Origin: Gammaproteobacteria bacterium
GTDB taxonomy: Bacteria; Pseudomonadota; Gammaproteobacteria; SURF-13
Assembly (NCBI GenBank): GCA_003599485.1
Contig: QZKM01000036.1
Location: 1-33,216 of the forward strand
Direction: 5' to 3'
Length of the DNA stretch: 33,216 bases
Each line of letters begins with the position of its first letter. Within the stretch, counting starts at the first letter, position 1. The position numbers were made by a program, and so were the translations under genes. Positions 24,122-32,277 of this stretch are shown here, piece after piece. The notes beneath the pieces were generated by a model, which saw only the letters and a program-made list of their open reading frames with translations, was not told the origin of the DNA and searched no databases.

Positions 24122-24763
24122 TTACAAGGACGCAGCGTATTCCTCAAAGCGCTCTGTTTTATCGTTATAATGCAGCAATTCACCGCGGTCAATATCGAAA
24201 TACCAGCCGTGCAGATGCAGCGCGCCCTGTTCCACGCGCTCGCGCACCCAGGGGAAGGTGAGCAGGTTGTGCAGCGAAACCTGTATCGCGGCCTGCTCGC
24301 AGGCGCGCTGGCGCACTGCGTCCGGCGCGTGCGCGTGCCGGGCGTTGACCTTGCGGCAGGCCTCTTCGGCGATGGCCATCCAGGGAATAATGAAGTCGCC
24401 CTGCGGGGCCTGTATGCCTTGCAGCAGGGACTGGATGCCGCCGCACTGCGAGTGGCCGAGTACGATGATGTGCATGACATGCAGGCTGCGCACCGCGAAT
24501 TCCAGCGCCGCGCTGGTGCCGTGATAGCCGCCGCCCATTTCGCACGGCGGCACCAGATTGGCGACGTTGCGCACCACGAACAGGTCGCCGGGGTTGGAGT
24601 CGGTGATGATGGCGGGATCCACGCGCGAATCGCAACACGCCACCACCATCAGGCCGGGCGATTGCCCGCGCCGCGCAAGCTGATCGTAGAAATCGGGCTG
24701 GCCGTCAAAATATCGCGCGCGGAAGCGGGAAAATCCTTGCATCAGTTTTTTGATTTCATCCAT
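24122..24763 (-). CDS. Beta-class carbonic anhydrase
   Basis: A 213-residue cytoplasmic beta-carbonic anhydrase interconverting CO2 and bicarbonate. Zinc ligands are visible as C43 in ACCDSRVDP (with the Asp-Arg dyad D45/R47) and H104 and C107 in GHSQCGG. Further family segments are LFVVRNVANLVPP and GTSAALEFAVRSLHV. A C-terminal HGWYFDIDRGELLHYN segment is typical of the bacterial CynT/Can type. ATG 24763 is preferred; the open frame continues 12 codons upstream through the preceding stop region. It starts 19 nt after the aldolase stop in the cbb operon. It probably adjusts CO2/HCO3- supply near the red-type RuBisCO, which is not carboxysomal here. Confidence 0.92.
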   Translation of the reverse strand: MDEIKKLMQGFSRFRARYFDGQPDFYDQLARRGQSPGLMVVACCDSRVDPAIITDSNPGDLFVVRNVANLVPPCEMGGGYHGTSAALEFAVRSLHVMHIIVLGHSQCGGIQSLLQGIQAPQGDFIIPWMAIAEEACRKVNARHAHAPDAVRQRACEQAAIQVSLHNLLTFPWVRERVEQGALHLHGWYFDIDRGELLHYNDKTERFEEYAASL

Positions 24764-24782
24764 ACCGGGACCGGGCGGCTGT

Positions 24783-25964
24783 TTATTCGACCGCCTCAAA
24801 GTCTACGCTGACGCGGTCTTGCGCGACGGGCCGGAACCGGCCGTCGGCGAATTGCCGGTGCGTGGGGTGCGCGCGGTAACTTTCGATTACGTTCTCGCCG
24901 GCGAAGCGTATCAGCCAGCAATACCGGTACGGCGCCTGATCCTGCACGGCGCGCCCGGAAAACACGCGCCGCACGCCGGGCACCGTGGCAAGCGTATCCC
25001 TGCCTTGCGTCATCAGCGCCCGCGCGTCATCTTCGTTCATGTCTTGTCTCAGGTTATAGAGAATAACGTGCTCCACCTCACGCCACGCACGGCATTCATC
25101 AAGCACCTGCGCGGCGCGTCCGGCGCCGCCCCATAGCTTCATGCAGCGTTCCACCTCCGCGCCGATGACTTCGCGTACGCCGCGCAACAGGCTGGTGTAG
25201 CCGCCACCGGGCGCGGCTTGCGCATTTTCACGGATGCGCGCCGCCGCCGTGTCCGACAAGGCGGTGTAGTAATTGATCTTGGCGACGCCGTTTTTGACCA
25301 GTGCGCGGAACTGCTCATCAGTGAGCCCGGTGCCGCCGTGGATGACCAGCGGTATGCGCAGCCGTTCATTGATTTGCCGCAGGCGCACAAAATCCAGTTG
25401 CGGCGCGCCTCTGAGACGGCCATGCACGGTGCCGACGGATACGGCGAGAAAATCCACGCCGGTTTGCTCGACATAAGCCCCTGCTTCTTCAGGCGAGGTG
25501 TAAATGACCTCGCCCGGGTGCTTTTCCGCGTCTTCACCCTCGACGCCGGCGACGTAACCCAGTTCGCCCTCCACCGGCACGCCGCAGGCATGCGCCATGG
25601 CAACGGCCGCGCGCGTGGTTTCGGCATTTTCCGCGAACGCCAATGTGGAGGCGTCCACCATCACGCCGTTGCAACCCAGGGCGATGGCGCGTTTAACGGA
25701 ATCAAGGGACGCGCCGTGGTCGAGATGGATGGCGAGCGGCGCGCTGGCGCGGCGCGCGGCGGCGACCGTGGCCGCCATCGCCAGCTCGAAATCATAGTGT
25801 TCAAAATGAGATTCGGCGAGGCTGAGTATGGCGGGGGCCGAGCAGCGTTCGGCGGCGCCGACTATCGCCTCAAGAAAATCGAGACTGACCAGGTCGAACC
25901 CGCCCACCGCGTAACCGTGGCGATGGGCATGGTTCAGCATATCCACCATGTTGACAAGCGGCAT
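24783..25964 (-). CDS. Class II ketose-bisphosphate aldolase fused to a C-terminal Dabb-like domain
   Basis: Residues 1-285 form a class II (zinc) aldolase of the Fba/GatY type: YAVGGFDLVSLDFLEAI, IHLDHGAS with ligand H83, VEGELGYV with E134, VGTVHG with H181, and VIHGGTGL with H209. AKINYYTAL follows. In the Calvin cycle such enzymes make fructose-1,6- or sedoheptulose-1,7-bisphosphate. Residues 297-390 form a separate ferredoxin-like module with the pattern of stress-responsive A/B barrel (Dabb) proteins: EHVILYNL, then PGVRRVFSGR, WLIRFAGENVIESYRAHPTH and a final VDFE. The usual class II enzyme ends near 285-350 without this module. ATG 25964 has GGGAG 7 nt upstream. It lies 71 nt after cbbX in the form IC cbb operon. 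Confidence 0.87.
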   Translation of the reverse strand: MPLVNMVDMLNHAHRHGYAVGGFDLVSLDFLEAIVGAAERCSAPAILSLAESHFEHYDFELAMAATVAAARRASAPLAIHLDHGASLDSVKRAIALGCNGVMVDASTLAFAENAETTRAAVAMAHACGVPVEGELGYVAGVEGEDAEKHPGEVIYTSPEEAGAYVEQTGVDFLAVSVGTVHGRLRGAPQLDFVRLRQINERLRIPLVIHGGTGLTDEQFRALVKNGVAKINYYTALSDTAAARIRENAQAAPGGGYTSLLRGVREVIGAEVERCMKLWGGAGRAAQVLDECRAWREVEHVILYNLRQDMNEDDARALMTQGRDTLATVPGVRRVFSGRAVQDQAPYRYCWLIRFAGENVIESYRAHPTHRQFADGRFRPVAQDRVSVDFEAVE

Positions 25965-25998
25965 CCGTATCTCCCGTCAAAGCATCAGTCCTGACTCC

Positions 25999-26016
25999 CG
26001 CGCCCCTGCAGGCGCG
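25999..26016 (-). other. GC-rich hairpin between cbbX and aldolase gene
   Basis: CGCGCC-CCTGCA-GGCGCG forms a 6-bp stem 34 nt before the aldolase start. There is no T-run, so it is not an intrinsic terminator. It could influence processing or stability of the operon message. Confidence 0.35.
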
Positions 26017-26035
26017 TAGAGTTTACCTCCGGAGC

Positions 26036-27007
26036 TTACAATATAGAAGGCTTGGGCGTCTCGGTGTCCGGGACGCCATCGCTGAACACCCGGCTCGCCA
26101 GGATATCTTCCGCTTCGATGGTCACCAGGTCTTTCTTGATGAGCTTGACGCTTGGCCTGGCAAACAGGCGATTGGCCTGGCGCAGGCGTGCGCGGTCCAG
26201 CGCGTTGCGCACGCTGCGCGCGTTGGCGAAGTACGGCATCTTCATGCGTTTGACGATATAGTCGGCAAACGCGCGCTCGGCGTCGGGGCTGAAGCAATAC
26301 TGCTGCTCCTCCAGCATCAGCCTGGCGATCGCCACCAGTTCGTCCGGCGCGTAATCGGGGAAATCAATGTGGTGCGCGATGCGCGAGGACATGCCGGGAT
26401 TGCTCTGGAAGAACCGGTCCATCTTGTCTTTGTAGCCGGCCAGGATCACCACCAGGTCTTCACGCTGGTTTTCCATCACCTGCAGCAGAATTTCGATGGA
26501 CTCGGCGCCGTAGTCACGCTCGTTTTCCGGCTTGTACAGGTAATAGGCTTCGTCTATGAACAGCACTCCGCCCATGGCCTTTTTCAAAACCTCCTTGGTC
26601 TTGGGCGCGGTGTGGCCGATATACTGGCCGACCAGGTCGTCGCGCGTGACCGTGACGAGATGTCCCTCGCGCACGTAGCCGAGGCGCTTCAGGATCTCGC
26701 CCATGCGCATCGCCACCGTGGTCTTGCCGGTGCCGGGGTTGCCGGTGAAGCACATATGCAGCGAAGGGGCGCCCGCGGTCAAACCCAGGCCCTTGCGCAG
26801 ACGGTCCACCAGCAGCAGCGCGGCGATTTCGCGGATGCGCGTCTTGACCGGCTTCAAGCCGATCAATTCACGATCCAGCTTGTCCAGCACCTCCTGCACG
26901 TGCGAGTCGCGGAACGCGGCGTCCAAATCCACCGGCGTGGCGTCGGGGACAGCGTGCAGGGCCTTGGGTTCAGGTTTGGCGTCTTGCCCGGCGGCGGGTT
27001 CAGTCAT
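26036..27007 (-). CDS. cbbX: Red-type RuBisCO activase CbbX (AAA+)
   Basis: CbbX is a hexameric AAA+ protein that threads the C-terminal tail of the red-type RuBisCO large subunit to release inhibitory sugar phosphates. It is activated by RuBP. The 323-residue product has Walker A GNPGTGKT at 89-96, pore-loop YIGHT at 129-133, Walker B VLFIDEA at 148-154, and the sensor region [28 protein letters not shown] and [18 protein letters not shown] follow. ATG 27007 has GGAGG 6 nt upstream. The protein matches the form IC CbbL two genes upstream, which is the expected client. An intrinsic terminator lies between cbbS and this gene, so it is probably expressed below cbbLS. Confidence 0.95.
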   Translation of the reverse strand: MTEPAAGQDAKPEPKALHAVPDATPVDLDAAFRDSHVQEVLDKLDRELIGLKPVKTRIREIAALLLVDRLRKGLGLTAGAPSLHMCFTGNPGTGKTTVAMRMGEILKRLGYVREGHLVTVTRDDLVGQYIGHTAPKTKEVLKKAMGGVLFIDEAYYLYKPENERDYGAESIEILLQVMENQREDLVVILAGYKDKMDRFFQSNPGMSSRIAHHIDFPDYAPDELVAIARLMLEEQQYCFSPDAERAFADYIVKRMKMPYFANARSVRNALDRARLRQANRLFARPSVKLIKKDLVTIEAEDILASRVFSDGVPDTETPKPSIL

Positions 27008-27054
27008 GGACGGCCTCCAAAAAATCCCTCCGTGACGAGGAGAGAATAAAATAG

Positions 27055-27082
27055 AAAAAACGGGGCGGCGTTGCGCCGCCCC
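27055..27082 (-). terminator. Intrinsic terminator (attenuator) between cbbS and cbbX
   Basis: Reading the minus strand, GGGGCGGCG-CAA-CGCCGCCCC is a perfect 9-bp stem, followed by G and six T. It starts 11 nt after the cbbS stop. Since cbbX lies 86 nt downstream of cbbS without an obvious promoter, partial read-through would set the cbbX-to-cbbLS ratio. Confidence 0.9.
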
Positions 27083-27093
27083 TTGAAATAGAG

Positions 27094-27534
27094 CTACTTG
27101 GTGTAACGCTCACCTTCCGGTTTGTCCGTGGCATAAGAGTGCACGGTGTAACGGATGTTACGGCCATGCGACTCCTGACGCGCCAGGCCGAAGCCGGGCT
27201 CGTTCTTGGGACGGTTGACGAGGTAGGACATGCGCGGAGACTCCACGCCGCGCGTGCTGTCGAACGCCGTGACCCGGATGTAATGGTTGGGGAAGGTCTT
27301 GCGGCAGTTGTTGATCTCCAGCAGGATGCCCGCCGGGTCCTTCAGATCGAACATGGGCATGCCGTACATTTCCCAGTAGGTGTTGCGCGGGTGCGGGTCG
27401 TCGGTGTATTCCACGCCCACCGCCCAGTTGTGGTTCAGCGCGTACTTGATCTGCGCGCTGATCTGCTCATCGGTCAGATCAGGCAGGAACGAGAATTGTC
27501 CCTGCGTGAGCCGGTTGCCGGTATTGGTCATCAT
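27094..27534 (-). CDS. cbbS: RuBisCO small subunit, red-type form IC
   Basis: The small subunit caps the L8S8 RuBisCO. The 146-residue product opens [18 protein letters not shown] and has [21 protein letters not shown] and [19 protein letters not shown]. It then has a long C-terminal extension (about residues 112-146, with [18 protein letters not shown] and [14 protein letters not shown]) that forms the beta-hairpin tail of red-type small subunits. This extension separates it from the 112-residue carboxysomal small subunit at 31873. ATG 27534 and ATG 27531 are consecutive, and GGAG stands about 9 nt upstream. It lies 18 nt after cbbL. Confidence 0.95.
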   Translation of the reverse strand: MMTNTGNRLTQGQFSFLPDLTDEQISAQIKYALNHNWAVGVEYTDDPHPRNTYWEMYGMPMFDLKDPAGILLEINNCRKTFPNHYIRVTAFDSTRGVESPRMSYLVNRPKNEPGFGLARQESHGRNIRYTVHSYATDKPEGERYTK

Positions 27535-27552
27535 AATCGTGTTCTCCTCTGT

Positions 27553-29055
<1,503 letters not shown>

Positions 29056-29087
29056 TCAACAGGGTATGCTGCATGTAGCTGAGGGCC

Positions 29088-29150
29088 ACTATAGGCCGGG
29101 ATAACCATAAATGATATTCACATTTTTTGATTCTTAATATAATATAAAAC
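29088..29150. promoter_or_regulatory. Divergent cbbL(IC)/cbbR promoter region
   Basis: For cbbL on the minus strand, TATAGT at 29088-29093 is a likely -10, 65 nt before the start codon, with no good -35, as expected for an activator-dependent promoter. Upstream of it lies AT-rich sequence with TTATGGTTAT and TTATCATAAG segments containing T-N11-A spacings, the loose signature of LysR-type sites. For cbbR on the plus strand, TATAAT (29138-29143) lies just 9 nt before the ATG. The -10 elements are seen; CbbR binding is inferred from gene order. Confidence 0.5.
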
Positions 29151-29152
29151 TT

Positions 29153-30076
29153 ATGATAAACACGACCCTGCGCCAACTACGCATTTTCAACGCGGTCGCG
29201 CGCCATTTGAGCTACACGCGCGCGGCCAGGGAACTGTTCCTGAGCCAGCCCGCAGTTTCCATGCAAATCAAGCAGTTGGAGGAAAATCTGGGCATTCCCC
29301 TGTTTGAACAGGCGGGCAAGAAAATCTATCTCACCGAGGCGGGAAGGGAATTCAACCATTATAGCAGTGGCGTCGCACAACAGCTGGCCGACGCCGAGGC
29401 GGTGCTGGAGGAGTTGAAGGGGGTCAAGCGCGGCAGACTCAACATTGCGGTGGTGAGCACCGCGAAATACTTCGCGCCCTATCTGCTGGCGCTGTTCAGC
29501 AAGCGCTATGAGCGGGTGACGGTGAACCTGGAGGTCACCAACCGCGAATCCCTGCTTGCGCATCTCGCCGCCAACGACTGCGACATGGTCATCATGGGCG
29601 TGCCGCCACGCGAGCAGGATTTCGTCGCCGAGCCGTTCATGGAAAACCCGCTGGTGGTGATCGCACCCTACGACCATCCGCTCACGCGGCGGCGGCGCAT
29701 TCCTCTGGAACGCTTGCAGCAGGAAACCTTTCTCATCCGTGAACCGGGCTCCGGCACGCGCATCGCGATGGAGCGTTTTTTCGCCGAGCACAACATCCAC
29801 GTCATCACCGGCATGGAGATGAACAGCAACGAGGCGATCAAGCAGGGCGTGCAGGCCGGTCTCGGCCTCGGCATCGTTTCGGTGCACACCGTGGCGCTGG
29901 AGATGGAAGTGCAGCGCCTCGCAGTGCTGGATGTGGCGCACATGCCCATCATCCGTAACTGGTACATTGTACACCGCAGGGATAAACGTCTATCGCCGGT
30001 AGCGCGCGCGTTCAAGGATTTTGTTTTGCACGAGGCAAAAGGCCTGATCGAATCGCTGTCCAAGCATGGCCGGTAG
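29153..30076 (+). CDS. cbbR: LysR-type transcriptional regulator CbbR
   Basis: CbbR activates Calvin-cycle operons and senses metabolites such as RuBP or NADPH. The 307-residue product has an N-terminal winged helix-turn-helix (residues about 5-62: LRQLRIFNAVARHLSYTRAA, LFLSQPAVSMQIKQLE) and the effector-binding domain from about 92 (RLNIAVVSTAKYFAPYLLA). REPGSGTRIAMERFF at about 199-213 and VQAGLGLGIVSVHTV are CbbR-type segments. It stands between, and points from, the form IC operon (divergent, 130 nt between start codons) towards the carboxysomal operon (326 nt downstream), so it may control both. No Shine-Dalgarno is visible before ATG 29153. Confidence 0.92.
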   Translation: MINTTLRQLRIFNAVARHLSYTRAARELFLSQPAVSMQIKQLEENLGIPLFEQAGKKIYLTEAGREFNHYSSGVAQQLADAEAVLEELKGVKRGRLNIAVVSTAKYFAPYLLALFSKRYERVTVNLEVTNRESLLAHLAANDCDMVIMGVPPREQDFVAEPFMENPLVVIAPYDHPLTRRRRIPLERLQQETFLIREPGSGTRIAMERFFAEHNIHVITGMEMNSNEAIKQGVQAGLGLGIVSVHTVALEMEVQRLAVLDVAHMPIIRNWYIVHRRDKRLSPVARAFKDFVLHEAKGLIESLSKHGR

Positions 30077-30211
30077 GCCCGTGAGCCGGCACACAGTGTT
30101 TTCCTGTGCGGCCGGTGATACGGCGCCACCCGCCCCACTCATACCAGCCCCTCCGCTACACCTTGGCTGCATCGGCCCCGCGAGCGGCGGTGCCCACAGC
30201 GCCGCCAGATC

Positions 30212-30227
30212 ATAGATTCAAATCTAT
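30212..30227. promoter_or_regulatory. Perfect palindrome, candidate CbbR operator of the carboxysome operon
   Basis: ATAGATT-CA-AATCTAT is a perfect 7-bp inverted repeat in the AT-rich stretch, 45 nt upstream of the putative -10. Its position around -70 fits the recognition site of a LysR-type activator. The regulator is inferred from the adjacent cbbR gene. Confidence 0.5.
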
Positions 30228-30248
30228 TAAGACGATATTAACAATTGA

Positions 30249-30278
30249 TTAGACCAGGCTCTGGCCTGCTCCTATAGT
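30249..30278 (+). promoter_or_regulatory. Putative promoter of the carboxysomal cbbL operon
   Basis: TTAGAC (30249-30254) and TATAGT (30273-30278) are separated by 18 nt. The -10 hexamer is identical to that proposed for the form IC cbbL promoter, and both are preceded by CC. The predicted transcript would start near 30285, leaving a leader of about 118 nt. Confidence 0.5.
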
Positions 30279-30286
30279 GCGCTTCA

Positions 30287-30309
30287 CAGAGCAGTGCGCT
30301 CTGCGCACT
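30287..30309 (+). promoter_or_regulatory. Two mutually exclusive leader hairpins before cbbL(IA)
   Basis: CAGAGC-AGTGC-GCTCTG (30287-30303) and AGTGCGC-TCT-GCGCACT (30293-30309) are both perfect stems, of 6 and 7 bp, and share bases, so only one can form. They lie at the predicted 5' end of the carboxysome operon transcript. They may stabilise the message or switch its expression. No T-run follows, so they are not intrinsic terminators. Confidence 0.5.
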
Positions 30310-30402
30310 TTGAGTTTGTCGCGTGGAATGCCTTGGGCGATCCCAAGCAAGCACCCGCCGCACGATTATCGCATACACGGTTTACACATTGAGGAGTTGA
30401 TC

Positions 30403-31830
30403 ATGGCAGAAAAAACTTACACAGCCGGTGTTAAAGACTACCGCAAGTCCTACTGGACTCCGGATTATGTGCCGCTCGATACCGACCTGCTGGCGTGCTT
30501 CAAAATCGTGGCGCAGGCCGGTGTACCCCGCGAAGAGGCCGCTGCGGCGGTCGCCGCCGAGTCGTCCACCGGCACCTGGACCACGGTGTGGACCGACCTC
30601 CTTACCGACCTCGATTACTACAAAGGGCGTGCGTACCGCATCGAACCGGTGCCGGGCGATCCGTCGGCGTTCTACGCCTTCGTCGCCTACCCGATCGACC
30701 TGTTCGAGGAAGGCTCGGTCGTCAACGTGCTGACCTCGCTGGTCGGCAATGTGTTCGGCTTCAAGGCGCTGCGCAGCCTGCGTCTGGAAGACGTCCGTTT
30801 CCCGATAGCCTACGTCAAGACCTGCGGCGGTCCACCGAACGGCATCCAGGTGGAGCGCGACCGCCTGAACAAGTACGGCCGCGCACTGCTCGGCTGCACC
30901 ATCAAGCCCAAGCTCGGCCTGTCGGCCAAGAATTACGGCCGCGCCGTGTATGAATGCCTGCGCGGAGGTCTCGACTTCACCAAGGACGACGAGAACATCA
31001 ACAGCCAGCCGTTCATGCGCTGGAATCATCGCTTCGAGTTTGTCATGGAAGCAGTGCACAAGGCCGAGGCCGAAACCGGGGAGCGTAAGGGCCACTACCT
31101 GAACGTCACCGCGCCGACGCCCGAAGAGATGTACAAGCGCGCCGAGTTCGCCAAGAGCCTGGGTGCGCCCATCATCATGCACGACTACCTGACCGGCGGC
31201 TTCACCGCCAACACCGGCCTCGCCAACTGGTGCCGGAACAACGGCATGCTGCTGCACATTCACCGCGCCATGCACGCCGTGCTCGACCGCAACCCCTACC
31301 ACGGCATTCACTTCCGCGTGCTGACCAAGTGCCTGCGGCTGTCCGGCGGCGACCACCTGCATTCCGGCACCGTGGTCGGCAAGCTGGAAGGCGACCGCGA
31401 GGCGACCCTGGGCTGGATTGACATCATGCGCGAGTCGTTCATCCCCGAGAACCGCAACCGCGGCATCTTCTTCGACCAGGACTGGGGCGCGATGCCCGGC
31501 GTCATGCCGGTGGCCTCGGGCGGTATCCACGTGTGGCACATGCCGGCGCTGGTGGCCATTTTCGGCGACGACGCCTGCCTGCAGTTCGGCGGCGGCACGC
31601 TCGGCCATCCCTGGGGTAACGCCGCGGGTGCGGCCGCGAACCGCGTGGCGCTCGAAGCCTGCGTCGAGGCGCGCAACCAGGGCCGCCAGGTGGAGCGCGA
31701 GGGCAAAGAGATCCTCACCGAGGCCGCGCAATCGTCCCCCGAGCTCAAGATCGCCATGGAGACCTGGAAGGAGATCAAGTTCGAGTTCGATACCGTGGAC
31801 AAGCTCGACATCATGAAGCGGACAGCTTGA
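30403..31830 (+). CDS. cbbL: RuBisCO large subunit, carboxysomal form IA
   Basis: This is the large subunit of the green-type form IA RuBisCO packed inside alpha-carboxysomes. The 475-residue product opens AVKDYRKS-like ([20 protein letters not shown]) and has [30 protein letters not shown], and carbamylated K194 with D196/E197 in [14 protein letters not shown]. Loop 6 is [14 protein letters not shown] and the end is [19 protein letters not shown] 30403 has GAGGAG 6 nt upstream; the open frame extends back to 30277 only through the leader. It is followed by its small subunit and csoS2, the standard cso operon order. It is paralogous to, not a copy of, the form IC enzyme at 27553. Confidence 0.97.
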   Translation: MAEKTYTAGVKDYRKSYWTPDYVPLDTDLLACFKIVAQAGVPREEAAAAVAAESSTGTWTTVWTDLLTDLDYYKGRAYRIEPVPGDPSAFYAFVAYPIDLFEEGSVVNVLTSLVGNVFGFKALRSLRLEDVRFPIAYVKTCGGPPNGIQVERDRLNKYGRALLGCTIKPKLGLSAKNYGRAVYECLRGGLDFTKDDENINSQPFMRWNHRFEFVMEAVHKAEAETGERKGHYLNVTAPTPEEMYKRAEFAKSLGAPIIMHDYLTGGFTANTGLANWCRNNGMLLHIHRAMHAVLDRNPYHGIHFRVLTKCLRLSGGDHLHSGTVVGKLEGDREATLGWIDIMRESFIPENRNRGIFFDQDWGAMPGVMPVASGGIHVWHMPALVAIFGDDACLQFGGGTLGHPWGNAAGAAANRVALEACVEARNQGRQVEREGKEILTEAAQSSPELKIAMETWKEIKFEFDTVDKLDIMKRTA

Positions 31831-31872
31831 GACAGTCACCCCTAAGAGATAAGCGATTCAGGAGATACCGAT

Positions 31873-32211
31873 ATGTCAGAGATCCAACCGTACAAAGCGA
31901 CCGAGCGCAGGGGCGAGACCTTCTCCTACCTGCCGCAACTGTCGCCCGACAAGATCACCAAGCAGATCCAGTACCTCGTGAGCCAGGGCTGGAATCCTTC
32001 GATCGAGCACACCGAGCCCGAGAAGGCGTTCTCGCACTACTGGTACATGTGGAAGTTGCCGTTCTTCGGCGAGACGTCGGTCGCCAAGATCGTCGCCGAG
32101 CTCGAGGCCTGTCATCGCGCCAACCCGGGGCACCACGTGCGCCTGGTCGGCTACGACAACTACGCCCAGAGCCAGGGCACGGCGTTCATCGTGTACCGCG
32201 CGGGGCGCTAG
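31873..32211 (+). CDS. cbbS: RuBisCO small subunit, carboxysomal form IA
   Basis: A 112-residue small subunit completing the form IA L8S8 enzyme. It has [48 protein letters not shown] and [20 protein letters not shown], and ends FIVYRAGR. It lacks the C-terminal extension of the red-type subunit at 27094. The start ATG has AGGAGA 7 nt upstream and lies 42 nt after cbbL. In alpha-carboxysomes the N-terminal repeats of CsoS2 bind at the interface of this subunit with CbbL, and csoS2 follows here. Confidence 0.96.
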   Translation: MSEIQPYKATERRGETFSYLPQLSPDKITKQIQYLVSQGWNPSIEHTEPEKAFSHYWYMWKLPFFGETSVAKIVAELEACHRANPGHHVRLVGYDNYAQSQGTAFIVYRAGR

Positions 32212-32228
32212 TTGATGGAATTGGACCC

Positions 32229-32244
32229 GCGGCCAAGCGGCCGC
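32229..32244 (+). other. Hairpin between cbbS and csoS2
   Basis: GCGGCC-AAGC-GGCCGC is a perfect 6-bp GC stem, 17 nt after the cbbS stop and 33 nt before csoS2. There is no T-run. It may protect the upstream cbbLS mRNA from 3' exonucleases, so that RuBisCO is made in excess over shell protein. This is inference. Confidence 0.55.
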
Positions 32245-32277
32245 AGGCCACGATAAACGAGTATCGAGGGTGAAGTC

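Larger units (their letters stand above)
30077..30402 (+). other. 326-nt regulatory region between cbbR and the carboxysomal cbbL
   Basis: No gene is seen here. The first part has a weak GC-rich hairpin after the cbbR stop (CCGGCACACAG / CTGTGCGGCCGG, imperfect), without a T-run. From 30205 an AT-rich stretch holds a perfect palindrome, then a promoter candidate, and then a leader of about 120 nt with overlapping hairpins (listed separately). GAGGAG at 30391-30396 is the cbbL ribosome binding site. Confidence 0.7.

Noticed and set aside
30101-30130. Terminator after cbbR
   Set aside because: The stem is imperfect and no T-run follows, so it is not listed as a terminator.
30382-31839. 485-codon open frame opposite the form IA cbbL
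   Set aside because: It is an antisense shadow, rich in His, Ala and Val, without recognisable domains.
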